Source: an uncultured Bacillaceae bacterium (GTDB lineage Bacteria; Bacillota; Bacilli; Bacillales; Caldibacillaceae). From it: a stretch of DNA of 9,977 nucleotides. Each line of letters begins with the position of its first letter. Position 1 is the first letter of the stretch. The translations under genes were made by a program, and so were the position numbers. This document shows, in pieces, positions 1-6,272 of the stretch. The notes under the pieces are model-generated. The model saw nothing but the letters and a program-made list of their open reading frames with translations, made no database searches and was not told the DNA's origin. The DNA is taken from contig CALGAD010000123.1 of the NCBI GenBank assembly GCA_937951955.1, positions 1 to 9,977 of the forward strand, in the 5' to 3' direction.

Positions 1-25
1 AGAAACCTTATCTTGCCTCATTTTT

Positions 26-1399
26 TCATTTTAAAACGATCTGCGAAACGCACTCAACGTGCGTCGTCTGAGGAAACATGTCCACTGGTTGAACTTCCAG
101 TGTCCGATAACCGCCATCTTCCAAAATCCGTAAATCACGGGCTAAAGTTGAAGGATTGCAGCTGACATAGACAACTTTTTTCGGTTTCATTTCAATAATG
201 GTCTTTAATAAAACTTCATCGCAACCTTTGCGTGGGGGATCAACGACAACGACATCCGCAGCAATCCCCTCTTCCGCTAGATCAACAATCACTTCCTCCG
301 CTTTCCCCACAAGAAATTCGGTATTCGTTATCCCATTTTGTTCCGCATTTCTTTTCGCATCCTCTATCGCTTCCGGGACGACTTCAATTCCGTATACCTT
401 TTTTGCCTTTTTCGCTAAAAATAAAGAAATCGTGCCGATCCCGCAATACGCATCAATAACCGTCTCTTCACCTGTTAAATCCGCATACTCTAACGCTTTA
501 TCATAAAGCACTTTCGTTTGGACCGGATTGACTTGATAAAAAGAATGGGCAGAAATCGCAAAGCGGATATCGCCAATATTGTCATAAATGACTTCATTGC
601 CCCATAATACCTTCGATTCTTCACCTAAGATCACATTAGTCCGCTTCGGATTGATATTTTGAATGACCGATTTCACTTTCGGCAGGCGACTGACGATTTC
701 TTCCACAAGATCTTCTTTATGCGGCAGTTCTTCCGTTCTCGTAATCACACCAACCATCAATTCTCCGGTCGCTAAACCGTACCGGGCCATAATATGGCGC
801 AATACCCCTGTATGTTCCGTCTCATTATATGGTGGGATACCTAAGCGGATAGCGGCTTCCTTCACCACCCGAACCGCTTCATTGATTTCTTCAATATGAA
901 TGACATTATCATCTGTGTCAACGATTTTATGGCTCCGCGGACGATAGAATCCTGCCACCAACTTGCCATTTTTCTCACCAACAGGCACCGTCGTTTTATT
1001 TCGATAGTGCCACGGATTTTCCATCCCGATAATCGGATGAACAACCACTTCATCTAGACCACCGATGCGCTTTAATGCTTGTTCCACAACATTTTGTTTA
1101 AATTGCAACTGCCGTTCATACGTCATATGTTGCAGTTGACAGCCGCCATATTTGGGCAGCTCGTGCGAAGGGATGTCAATCCGGTCCGGACTTTTCGTAT
1201 AAAGTTCAACAAGTTTTCCGTACGCATAACGTTTTTTTACTTTCTCAAGTCTAATCTTTGCCTTTTCACCGGGAAGCGCCTTTTCTACAAAAATGGTATA
1301 GCCATCATCGACCTTAGCGACGCCAAAACCTTCCGACGTCAAGTCCGTAAATTCCACATCTAAATATTCGTTTTTCCTGAATCGTTTCTGTTCTGTCAT
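26..1399 (-). CDS. rlmCD: 23S rRNA (uracil-5-)-methyltransferase, RlmCD/TrmA family
   Basis: SAM-dependent enzyme of the RumA/TrmA family that makes 5-methyluridine in 23S rRNA; the B. subtilis counterpart (YefA/RlmCD) modifies two positions. Numbering here is from the longer start at 1444. An N-terminal TRAM-like RNA-binding domain covers about residues 24-82, the GGCQLQH segment 100-106, the SAM motif VIDAYCGIGT 329-338, DPPRKGCD 402-409 and the catalytic loop SCNPSTLARDL with C429. I prefer the ATG at 1399 (457 aa): it is preceded by AAAAAGGGTG six bases upstream and gives the family's usual length, while the ATGs at 1444-1439 have only a weak site. The odd point is the Cx5CGGC cluster-binding motif, which reads S-x5-YGGC, with the fourth cysteine apparently an Asn (N180). 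The gene follows dgkB, as in B. subtilis, but a terminator separates them. No convincing promoter of its own is visible. Family assignment is very secure; absence of a cluster is inferred. Confidence 0.95.
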   Translation of the reverse strand: MTEQKRFRKNEYLDVEFTDLTSEGFGVAKVDDGYTIFVEKALPGEKAKIRLEKVKKRYAYGKLVELYTKSPDRIDIPSHELPKYGGCQLQHMTYERQLQFKQNVVEQALKRIGGLDEVVVHPIIGMENPWHYRNKTTVPVGEKNGKLVAGFYRPRSHKIVDTDDNVIHIEEINEAVRVVKEAAIRLGIPPYNETEHTGVLRHIMARYGLATGELMVGVITRTEELPHKEDLVEEIVSRLPKVKSVIQNINPKRTNVILGEESKVLWGNEVIYDNIGDIRFAISAHSFYQVNPVQTKVLYDKALEYADLTGEETVIDAYCGIGTISLFLAKKAKKVYGIEVVPEAIEDAKRNAEQNGITNTEFLVGKAEEVIVDLAEEGIAADVVVVDPPRKGCDEVLLKTIIEMKPKKVVYVSCNPSTLARDLRILEDGGYRTLEVQPVDMFPQTTHVECVSQIVLK

Positions 1400-1463
1400 C
1401 TTTTTCACCCTTTTTCTAGCTTTACCAAAATCAGCCATCATCATGTGGCTTCTTACTTGAAAG

Positions 1464-1500
1464 CAAAAGAAAAGCCGGAAATCAGTAACGATTTCTGGCT
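1464..1500 (-). terminator. Intrinsic terminator after dgkB
   Basis: On the minus strand the stem AGCC-A-GAAATC pairs with GATTTC-C-GGCT around a six-base loop, with a single A/C mismatch, and is followed directly by TTTTCTTTT. It lies between the dgkB stop and the rlmCD start. rlmCD is therefore fed either by read-through or by an unseen promoter. The plus-strand side lacks a T tract, so it works in one direction only. Confidence 0.8.
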
Positions 1501-1510
1501 CTTCCCCTCG

Positions 1511-2440
1511 TTATTGAACCGAATCGCTATCGATACGGTCTTCTTTTCGCAACTGTTCAACAGGAGCGAAGACTTCCAGATGACGGTATAAGTTTTTAAA
1601 TTCTACTGGGGTTTGCCCGCCTAATTCGCCGTCTAAATTAATGAGTACTTCTTCTGGCGCTGTCACTTTAATATAACTCGCTTTATCATGAATCACTTTC
1701 GGATCGTTTAAATGTTCTCCCCGTAAAGCGAGCGTGGCAAGGCGGACAAAGTCTGCTAAATTCGTTTTTTCCAAAATCAGTAAATCGAAGTAACCGTCAT
1801 TTATAGAAGCTCCAGGTGCTAATTTTTCAAATCCGCCAACGGAATTCGTTTGGCAGATTAAAAAGATCATCGCTTCCCCTTCAAACTCCTTGCCATCGTA
1901 TTCAATTCGCACTTCATACGGTCTTAATGAAGGAAGCATTTCAATTCCTTTTAAATAATAGGCAAGCTGCCCAAGAACGGTTTTCAATTTAATCGGTACA
2001 TCATACGTTAATTCCGTTAACTGTCCACCGCCGGCGATATTGATAAAATACTTATCATTCATCTGCCCGATATCAATCGGGACCGTCTTTCCTTCGACAA
2101 TGACATCAATGGCCTTGGAGATATCCCGGGGAATGCGTAATGAACGGGCAAAATCATTCGTCGTTCCCGCCGGTAAAATCCCGAGTTTCGGGCGTTTTTC
2201 CGCTCCTGCTAAACCGTTCACGACTTCATTTAATGTTCCGTCACCACCGGCAGCCACGACGAGATCAAAACCATTTTCCACAGCGTATTTCGCTGCTACT
2301 GTTGCATCTCCATCGCCCGTTGTTGCATGGGCTGATGTTTCATAGCCGGCATCCTCTAATTTTTCTAACACTTCGGGTAAATAGCGTTTAAAAATCTCTC
2401 TACCAGAAGTGGGATTATAAATAACACGTGCTTTTTTCAT
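1511..2440 (-). CDS. dgkB: Diacylglycerol kinase (DgkB/YegS lipid kinase family)
   Basis: Soluble, membrane-associated kinase that phosphorylates diacylglycerol to phosphatidic acid, returning the diacylglycerol released during lipoteichoic acid synthesis to phospholipid synthesis. From the ATG at 2440 the protein is 309 aa. It shows NPTSG (9-13), the nucleotide-binding GGDGTLNE (65-72), GTTNDFA (92-98), and a C-terminal NLDGELGG whose E272 sits where S. aureus DgkB has its proposed catalytic glutamate. The ORF can be extended to a TTG at 2461. I chose 2440 because the protein then begins MKKARVIYNPTSG like B. subtilis DgkB and has GGATGATG just upstream. The neighbour rlmCD matches the B. 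subtilis gene order. It ends in a clear terminator at 1464-1500. Confidence 0.94.
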   Translation of the reverse strand: MKKARVIYNPTSGREIFKRYLPEVLEKLEDAGYETSAHATTGDGDATVAAKYAVENGFDLVVAAGGDGTLNEVVNGLAGAEKRPKLGILPAGTTNDFARSLRIPRDISKAIDVIVEGKTVPIDIGQMNDKYFINIAGGGQLTELTYDVPIKLKTVLGQLAYYLKGIEMLPSLRPYEVRIEYDGKEFEGEAMIFLICQTNSVGGFEKLAPGASINDGYFDLLILEKTNLADFVRLATLALRGEHLNDPKVIHDKASYIKVTAPEEVLINLDGELGGQTPVEFKNLYRHLEVFAPVEQLRKEDRIDSDSVQ

Positions 2441-2517
2441 GTGCATCATCCATTTACTCAATATTTGGATACATCTTCATCCATGACACGTTTTTTAACG
2501 ATTTAAATACAAATCAC

Positions 2518-2546
2518 CAATAACAAGTGTATCCAGATTGCATGGG
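2518..2546 (-). promoter_or_regulatory. Possible sigma-A promoter of dgkB
   Basis: Reading the minus strand, TTGCAT is followed after 17 bases by TACACT, and transcription would begin about 85 bases before the dgkB ATG. Both boxes are poor matches to consensus (TTG plus four of six in the -10), so this is only a candidate. The -35 box lies in one arm of the inverted repeat at 2537-2555, which could place that repeat as an operator. Confidence 0.3.
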
Positions 2547-2555
2547 AAATGCAAT
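2537..2555. repeat. Inverted repeat ATTGCAT-N5-ATGCAAT
   Basis: Seven-base arms flank the five-base centre GGGAA. There is no T tract on either side, so it is not an intrinsic terminator. It lies in the 130-bp gap between the zinc-ribbon gene and dgkB. A related palindrome, TTGCAT-AAA-ATGCAA followed by the same TAT, occurs twice upstream of the cupin gene (5280 and 5500). It could be an operator, an RNA hairpin or chance. Confidence 0.5.
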
Positions 2556-2591
2556 ATTCAAGTAATCGGCACTTATTTTCCCACAATACTA

Positions 2592-3560
2592 TTATATACT
2601 ATCCAAATTTTCGACATCATAGTAAGGGTCAACGATGGTAAATGTACCTTCCGCTAAAATCTCATCATCCACAATAATTTTCATGATATATTCTCCCTCT
2701 TCGTACGGCGCAAATATTGCACTGCTGAATCCTGCCCAATCCGGCGGTGCATACTCTTCCCAATAATCATAAATATACGTTGTGTTTCCTTCTACTTTTT
2801 CTATGACAATCGTAAACTCGCTGCCTGTGTAGTCGGGAAAATAAAACGCGAAATGGATCATATCATCAGGAGTAAACTCTGTGGAAACATCGACAATTTC
2901 TCCATCAATGGCGTGATAGCCAAACTCGATTGGTTGAGGATGGAGATTTGAAAAAATTATACTAAAAAGAGAATAGCAGACAATGTAGGCGATGAAGAGA
3001 CCGATGGAAATCAGCACCCCTAAACCGCTCGTTCCGCCGGCTTCAACAACAGATCGTCTACCGAATGATGGGCTGTTTTTTAATTGACTGATTTTCCGTT
3101 TCGTATGCACATAGTAAAAATAATTTCCGTAAAAGCCAAACGTTACAGCCGTACCCATTCCTATTCCCCGATCGATGAGATCAACCAGGTTCTGATCAAG
3201 ATTGAATACTAATGTGAGGACATCGACCGCAAGAAAAACCCCGATAAAAATCAATATGATTCGATACATTTTTCGATAGCCGGCCCAAAAAAAGCCGAGG
3301 AAAAACGCTGCCCAATTCCAGCTCAATTGTTTTGTTGAAGTGCCTTGTTGAAAACCCCATTTTCGAAAATAATAGTCCGCATTCTCACCGATAAACATCC
3401 GCCAAAGTGCTTCTTCTTCAAAATCTGCTATGTTTTGTTGACTTTCGTTTAACGGATGATTCTCATGATCTTGAACATCTTCCCGCGGGACACTCGTTCC
3501 ACAATATTGACAAAAATTTGCCCCCTCCAGTAAAGGTTGGCCGCATGCCGCACAATTCAA
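2592..3560 (-). CDS. Zinc-ribbon membrane protein with extracytoplasmic C-terminal domain
   Basis: Function unknown. The 322-aa protein opens with a zinc ribbon (C3, C6, C17, C20), then a polar linker, then the aromatic stretch LSWNWAAFFLGFFWAGYRKM (79-98) typical of DUF2628-like membrane proteins. Hydrophobic segments lie near 82-94, 99-120, 132-152 and 179-203. Residues 204-322 are acidic, rich in aromatic and beta-prone residues and lack membrane segments, so they probably form a beta-sandwich domain on the outer face. A cytoplasmic zinc ribbon joined through the membrane to an outside domain recalls the TcaA/YvbJ layout and suggests envelope sensing, but I infer no specific job. The start is TTG at 3560, supported by GAGGAGG seven bases upstream and because it puts the first zinc ligand at residue 3. 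It is divergent from gabD. Confidence 0.8.
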   Translation of the reverse strand: MNCAACGQPLLEGANFCQYCGTSVPREDVQDHENHPLNESQQNIADFEEEALWRMFIGENADYYFRKWGFQQGTSTKQLSWNWAAFFLGFFWAGYRKMYRIILIFIGVFLAVDVLTLVFNLDQNLVDLIDRGIGMGTAVTFGFYGNYFYYVHTKRKISQLKNSPSFGRRSVVEAGGTSGLGVLISIGLFIAYIVCYSLFSIIFSNLHPQPIEFGYHAIDGEIVDVSTEFTPDDMIHFAFYFPDYTGSEFTIVIEKVEGNTTYIYDYWEEYAPPDWAGFSSAIFAPYEEGEYIMKIIVDDEILAEGTFTIVDPYYDVENLDSI

Positions 3561-3596
3561 ACAGGTTCCTCCTCGTCGCTAAAATACTTACTTCAT

Positions 3597-3602
3597 ATTA
3601 TA
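3597..3602 (-). promoter_or_regulatory. -10 element for the zinc-ribbon gene
   Basis: A perfect TATAAT (minus strand) preceded by TTG lies about 37 bases before the TTG start and its SD. I see no good -35 at 16-18 bases. It faces away from the gabD promoter in the shared intergenic region. Confidence 0.5.
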
Positions 3603-3684
3603 CAAAATTCAACAGCAATATAGCTTTTTCCTATTATTTTTTCATTTTGTGAGTACAAGAATACCTATTTTTCCGAATTTTTAG

Positions 3685-3690
3685 TATAAT
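3685..3690 (+). promoter_or_regulatory. -10 element for the gabD-type gene
   Basis: TATAAT lies about 34 bases before the translation start. The -35 region at normal spacing (TACCTA-like) is weak, so an activator may be needed. The nearby TTGTGAGTACAA (3647-3658) holds a short TTGT/ACAA inverted repeat that could be a regulator site, but it matches no operator I recognise. Confidence 0.5.
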
Positions 3691-3723
3691 GTTGGTAAAT
3701 CAAACGGAAAGGGTGATGTTTCC

Positions 3724-5166
3724 TTGCATACTGTACTGTTGAACCGGATGTATATTAACGGCGAATGGGTGAAATCGATTACAAACAAAGAATTAACTGT
3801 CACGAACCCGGCCAATGGCCAGCAAATCGCCAACGTACCTTACGGGGGAAAAGAGGATGCGAAAGCAGCGGTTGATGCAGCATATGCGGCATTTCCAAAA
3901 TGGTCCAGTAAAACAGCGGATGAACGGAGCCATTTGTTAAAACGCTGGCACGATCATATTTTAGATAACAAAAATGATATTGCCGAAACGATGGTCCTCG
4001 AACAAGGGAAGCCGCTGAAAGAAGCAATGGGTGAAGTCACATATGCCGCCAATTTTATCGCCTGGTATGCCGAGGAAGCAAAGCGAATTTACGGGGAGAC
4101 GATCCCGGCATCTGCTCAGGATAAACGGATTCTCGTCTTAAAACAACCGATCGGTGTGGTGGCGGCGATTACACCGTGGAACTTCCCTGCTGCGATGATT
4201 ACGAGAAAAATCGCTCCGGCACTGGCTGCTGGTTGTACCGTTGTCATTAAACCGGCGGAACAAACGCCTCTCACCGCCTTGAAGCTCGCAGAAGCGGCAG
4301 AACGGGCTGGCATACCCAAGGGGGTAATCAATGTCGTCACAGGAGACCCTCAAGAAATCGGTGAAGCCTGGCTGCAAGATACCCGGGTGCGCAAAATTAC
4401 GTTCACCGGCTCCACCGAAGTCGGGAAATTATTGATGCGCGGTGCCGCTGATACGGTGAAAAAAGTATCCTTAGAACTCGGTGGACATGCACCGTTTATC
4501 GTGTTTAAGGATGCGGATTTAGATGAGGCCGTGACAGGCGTTATTCAATCGAAGTTCCGCAATACCGGACAGACCTGTGTCTGTGCCAACCGCGTCTATG
4601 TCCAAGAAGAGATTATCGATGAGTTTACGGAGAAATTTACTGCCGAAGTGAAAAAGTTAAAAGTCGGCAACGGCCTGGAGCCGAATGTGCAAATTGGACC
4701 GTTGATTAATGAAGAAGCCTATATGAAAGTGCGCGAACATATCGATGATGCCGTTCAAAAAGGTGGAAAAATTGTATGCGGTGGCGAACGGTTATTTGAA
4801 TCGGAAGGCGGCTTCTTTATTGAACCGACGGTACTTTCGAATGTCACCGATGATATGCGCATCATGCAGGAAGAAACCTTTGGCCCTGTAGCACCGGTTG
4901 TCCCGTTTAAAACATTAGATGAAGTCATTGAACGGGCGAATGATAGTCGTTACGGGTTAGCCGCCTATATCTTTACAAAAGACCTTTCAACCGCCATCAC
5001 CGCCATGGAACGCCTGGAGTACGGCATCGTCGGAGTCAATGATGGTCTGCCTTCCACCCCACAAGCACCATTCGGCGGATTCAAAGAAAGCGGCATCGGT
5101 CGGGAAGGTGGTCACCACGGAATCGATGAATTTTTAGAAACGAAATATGTATCTATAAAATTTTAA
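3724..5166 (+). CDS. gabD: Succinate-semialdehyde dehydrogenase (NAD(P)+), GabD type
   Basis: Oxidises succinate semialdehyde to succinate, the last step of the GABA shunt, in the cytoplasm. The 480-aa length is normal for the aldehyde dehydrogenase superfamily. Visible features are the cofactor-site PWNFP (N153), VVIKPAE (K176), FTGS (227-230), the general base in LELGG (E251) and the catalytic cysteine in TGQTCVCANR (C285). The CVCANR form, with a second cysteine C287, is characteristic of succinate-semialdehyde dehydrogenases; in some of them the pair forms a redox-switch disulfide. Close relatives such as glutarate-semialdehyde dehydrogenase cannot be excluded. The start is TTG at 3724, with AAAGGGTGATG just upstream; the next candidate, ATG at 3748, has no site. 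It is a single-gene unit: a divergent gene lies upstream, a strong terminator follows, and no GABA transaminase is adjacent. Confidence 0.92.
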   Translation: MHTVLLNRMYINGEWVKSITNKELTVTNPANGQQIANVPYGGKEDAKAAVDAAYAAFPKWSSKTADERSHLLKRWHDHILDNKNDIAETMVLEQGKPLKEAMGEVTYAANFIAWYAEEAKRIYGETIPASAQDKRILVLKQPIGVVAAITPWNFPAAMITRKIAPALAAGCTVVIKPAEQTPLTALKLAEAAERAGIPKGVINVVTGDPQEIGEAWLQDTRVRKITFTGSTEVGKLLMRGAADTVKKVSLELGGHAPFIVFKDADLDEAVTGVIQSKFRNTGQTCVCANRVYVQEEIIDEFTEKFTAEVKKLKVGNGLEPNVQIGPLINEEAYMKVREHIDDAVQKGGKIVCGGERLFESEGGFFIEPTVLSNVTDDMRIMQEETFGPVAPVVPFKTLDEVIERANDSRYGLAAYIFTKDLSTAITAMERLEYGIVGVNDGLPSTPQAPFGGFKESGIGREGGHHGIDEFLETKYVSIKF

Positions 5167-5177
5167 TCGGTCAAAAG

Positions 5178-5216
5178 CGGTAAGGCGATTCATTGTAATC
5201 GGCCTTGCCGTTTTTT
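5178..5216 (+). terminator. Intrinsic terminator after gabD
   Basis: CGGTAAGGC-GATT pairs with AATC-G-GCCTTGCCG across a six-base loop, with one bulged G and one G-T pair, and is followed by TTTTTTATTTT. It lies 12 bases after the stop codon. Confidence 0.93.
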
Positions 5217-5264
5217 ATTTTGGAATAATAATGGCTCCGTTCACCTCTTAATCTAGTCAATTGC

Positions 5265-5291
5265 ACTATCCCTCCACCCTTGCATAAAATG
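5265..5291 (+). promoter_or_regulatory. Sigma-K-like promoter of the cupin gene (original copy)
   Basis: AC at 5265-5266 and CATAAAATG at 5283-5291 are separated by exactly 16 bases, matching the mother-cell sigma-K pattern AC-N16-CATAnnnTA except for the last base. Initiation would be near 5297, just before the AGGAGG at 5305. A vegetative reading is also possible: TTGCAC-N18-TAAAAT. Late-sporulation expression would fit the Tyr/Pro-rich product, but this is inference. Confidence 0.45.
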
Positions 5292-5317
5292 CAATATCAC
5301 GATCAGGAGGGAATCAC

Positions 5318-5545
5318 ATGTATAACTTGCCTTATTATCATCCGTACTATTATTTTTACAATGATCAACCGGCCTATTCTCCTTACAGAAGCTTTCCCAT
5401 TTATCAGCCGGAACCGCTTTGGGTTGCACCGGATGCTTTTGATGAAGATAGGCAGAGACAACAATTAAAAGATTACGGCCCCGAACCTTTTGTCATCCCT
5501 TGCATAAAATGCAATATCACGATCAGGAGGGAATCACATGTATAA
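5318..5545 (+). pseudogene. Truncated duplicate of the cupin gene 5' end
   Basis: The first copy of the duplicated unit keeps a good AGGAGGG and ATG and reads the first 59 residues of the cupin protein. It then crosses the junction out of phase and adds 16 unrelated residues up to a TAA at 5543-5545. The 75-aa product contains the Tyr/Pro-rich leader but none of the cupin barrel. Its stop codon overlaps the region of the intact copy's ATG (5538), so ribosomes finishing here could restart on the full gene. It is probably a by-product of the duplication. Confidence 0.8.
5485..5511 (+). promoter_or_regulatory. Second sigma-K-like promoter created at the duplication junction
   Basis: In the second copy the duplicated CATAAAATG (5503-5511) is preceded at exactly 16 bases by an AC (5485-5486) that comes from coding sequence of the first copy. 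The sigma-K pattern is thus kept by chance, whereas the TTGCAC of the vegetative alternative is lost. Whether it is active is unknown. Confidence 0.3.
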
Positions 5546-6104
5546 CTTGCCTTATTATCATCCGTACTATTATTTTTACAATGATCAACCGGCCTATTCT
5601 CCTTACAGAAGCTTTCCCATTTATCAGCCGGAACCGCTTTGGGTTGCACCGGATGCTTTTGATGAAGATAGGCAGAGACAACAATTAAAAGATTACGGCC
5701 CCGAACCTTTTGTCATCAATATTGAGGAAGCCGCCGAGCGCAACCGGAACTTCCGTACCGCTTTATGGACGGGTAAACATTTTCAAATTACCTTAATGAG
5801 TTTACGTCCGGGAGAGGATATCGGTTTAGAAATGCACCCCAATGTCGATCAGTTTTTACGAATTGAGCAGGGACAGGGGATTGTCCGCATGGGTAAGGAA
5901 AGAAATAACCTTAATTTTGTCCGGCGGGTCCATGAAGACTACGCTATCGTCGTACCTGCAGGAACCTGGCATAATTTGACGAATACCGGAAATGAACCGT
6001 TAAAACTTTATTCCATCTATGCCCCACCCAATCATCCGCACGGGACCGTCCACCAAACAAAAGCTGCTGCTCTCGCTGCTGAAGAACATCATAATCAAAG
6101 GTAA
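5538..6104 (+). CDS. Cupin domain protein with Tyr/Pro-rich N-terminus
   Basis: A small single-domain cupin of 188 aa, function unknown. Residues 1-35 are rich in Tyr and Pro, a composition common in spore-coat proteins. The beta-barrel covers about 75-165. Motif 1 is atypical: it reads PGEDIGLEMHPNVDQF, with H100, D104 and Q105 where classic cupins have HxHxxxxE. Motif 2 is VVPAGTWHN (H145). The tail APPNHPHGTVHQTK is typical of a widespread, often misannotated family of small cupins. The likely metal ligands are therefore H100, a D104/Q105 side chain and H145. The start has AGGAGGG seven bases upstream. Immediately upstream lies the truncated duplicate; the gene has its own terminator and is not in the sulfur operon. 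A spore-coat role rests only on the N-terminus and promoter pattern; an enzymatic cupin is equally possible. Confidence 0.88.
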   Translation: MYNLPYYHPYYYFYNDQPAYSPYRSFPIYQPEPLWVAPDAFDEDRQRQQLKDYGPEPFVINIEEAAERNRNFRTALWTGKHFQITLMSLRPGEDIGLEMHPNVDQFLRIEQGQGIVRMGKERNNLNFVRRVHEDYAIVVPAGTWHNLTNTGNEPLKLYSIYAPPNHPHGTVHQTKAAALAAEEHHNQR

Positions 6105-6129
6105 ATCATTAGATAGACTGACAATTTTC

Positions 6130-6168
6130 AGGATGAAAAGCCAAAAGCTTTCATCCTCTTTTATTTTA
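6130..6168 (+). terminator. Intrinsic terminator after the cupin gene
   Basis: AGGATGAAA-A-GC pairs with GC-TTTCATCCT around CAAAA, with one bulged A, and is followed by CTTTTATTTTA. It separates the cupin gene from the sulfur operon. Confidence 0.9.
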
Positions 6169-6193
6169 TAGGAATTTTTTTATTGCAATCGAC

Positions 6194-6222
6194 TTGACTT
6201 CGTATACCCATGGGGGTATATT
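6194..6222 (+). promoter_or_regulatory. Sigma-A promoter of the cst-like persulfide operon
   Basis: TTGACT at 6194-6199 and TATATT at 6217-6222 are 17 bases apart, which predicts initiation near 6229. The spacer and the -10 are occupied by the first CstR-type palindrome. A bound repressor would therefore block RNA polymerase directly. Confidence 0.85.
6203..6220. promoter_or_regulatory. CstR-type operator 1 (between -35 and -10)
   Basis: The inverted repeat TATACCC-ATGG-GGGTATA has seven-base perfect arms. CsoR/CstR repressors recognise such GC-rich centres flanked by TA-rich arms, and a CstR gene is the third gene of the operon it precedes. It covers the promoter spacer and the first bases of the -10. 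Confidence 0.82.
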
Positions 6223-6234
6223 ATATTTAGAAAA

Positions 6235-6250
6235 ATACCCCCGGGGGCAT
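6235..6250. promoter_or_regulatory. CstR-type operator 2 (just after transcription start)
   Basis: ATACCCCCGGGGGCAT contains a perfect CCCCCGGGGG core with ATA/CAT flanks that are symmetric except at one position. Its centre is 31 bp from that of operator 1, about three helical turns, so two repressor assemblies could bind the same DNA face. Paired operators are also known in the S. aureus cst control region. Confidence 0.75.
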
Positions 6251-6272
6251 GTTAAATGGAGGGAGATTTTTC

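Larger units (their letters stand above)
5277..5716 (+). repeat. Perfect 220-bp direct tandem duplication
   Basis: Bases 5277-5496 and 5497-5716 are identical throughout. The unit holds the palindromic TTGCATAAAATGCAA, the sigma-K-like -10 element, AGGAGGG, the ATG and the first 59 codons of the cupin gene. Only one base (C) is shared at the junctions, so it did not arise between long direct repeats. 220 is not a multiple of three, so the first copy is out of frame with the second. Zero divergence implies a very recent event or an assembly error. Confidence 0.97.

Noticed and set aside
198..1363. Several plus-strand frames of 75-100 codons opposite rlmCD
   Set aside because: They are low-complexity Ser/Pro/Phe-rich translations antisense to a secure gene, without ribosome binding sites.
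2462..2591. Possible small RNA or riboswitch between the zinc-ribbon gene and dgkB
   Set aside because: Only one short inverted repeat is seen, with no conserved riboswitch core and no terminator pair.
5280..5688. Two identical 62-codon frames starting at TTG 5280 and 5500
   Set aside because: They are read one frame off the cupin coding sequence, appear twice only because of the duplication, and have no binding site.
5277..5716. Insertion sequence or recombination-site explanation for the repeat
   Set aside because: There is no transposase, terminal inverted repeat or target duplication; it is a simple tandem copy with one base of shared junction sequence.
6249..6272. An ATG upstream of the first rhodanese that would add eight residues
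   Set aside because: It lies within operator 2, has no SD, and the added residues would be encoded by the real binding site GGAGGGAG. The ATG at 6273 is well placed.
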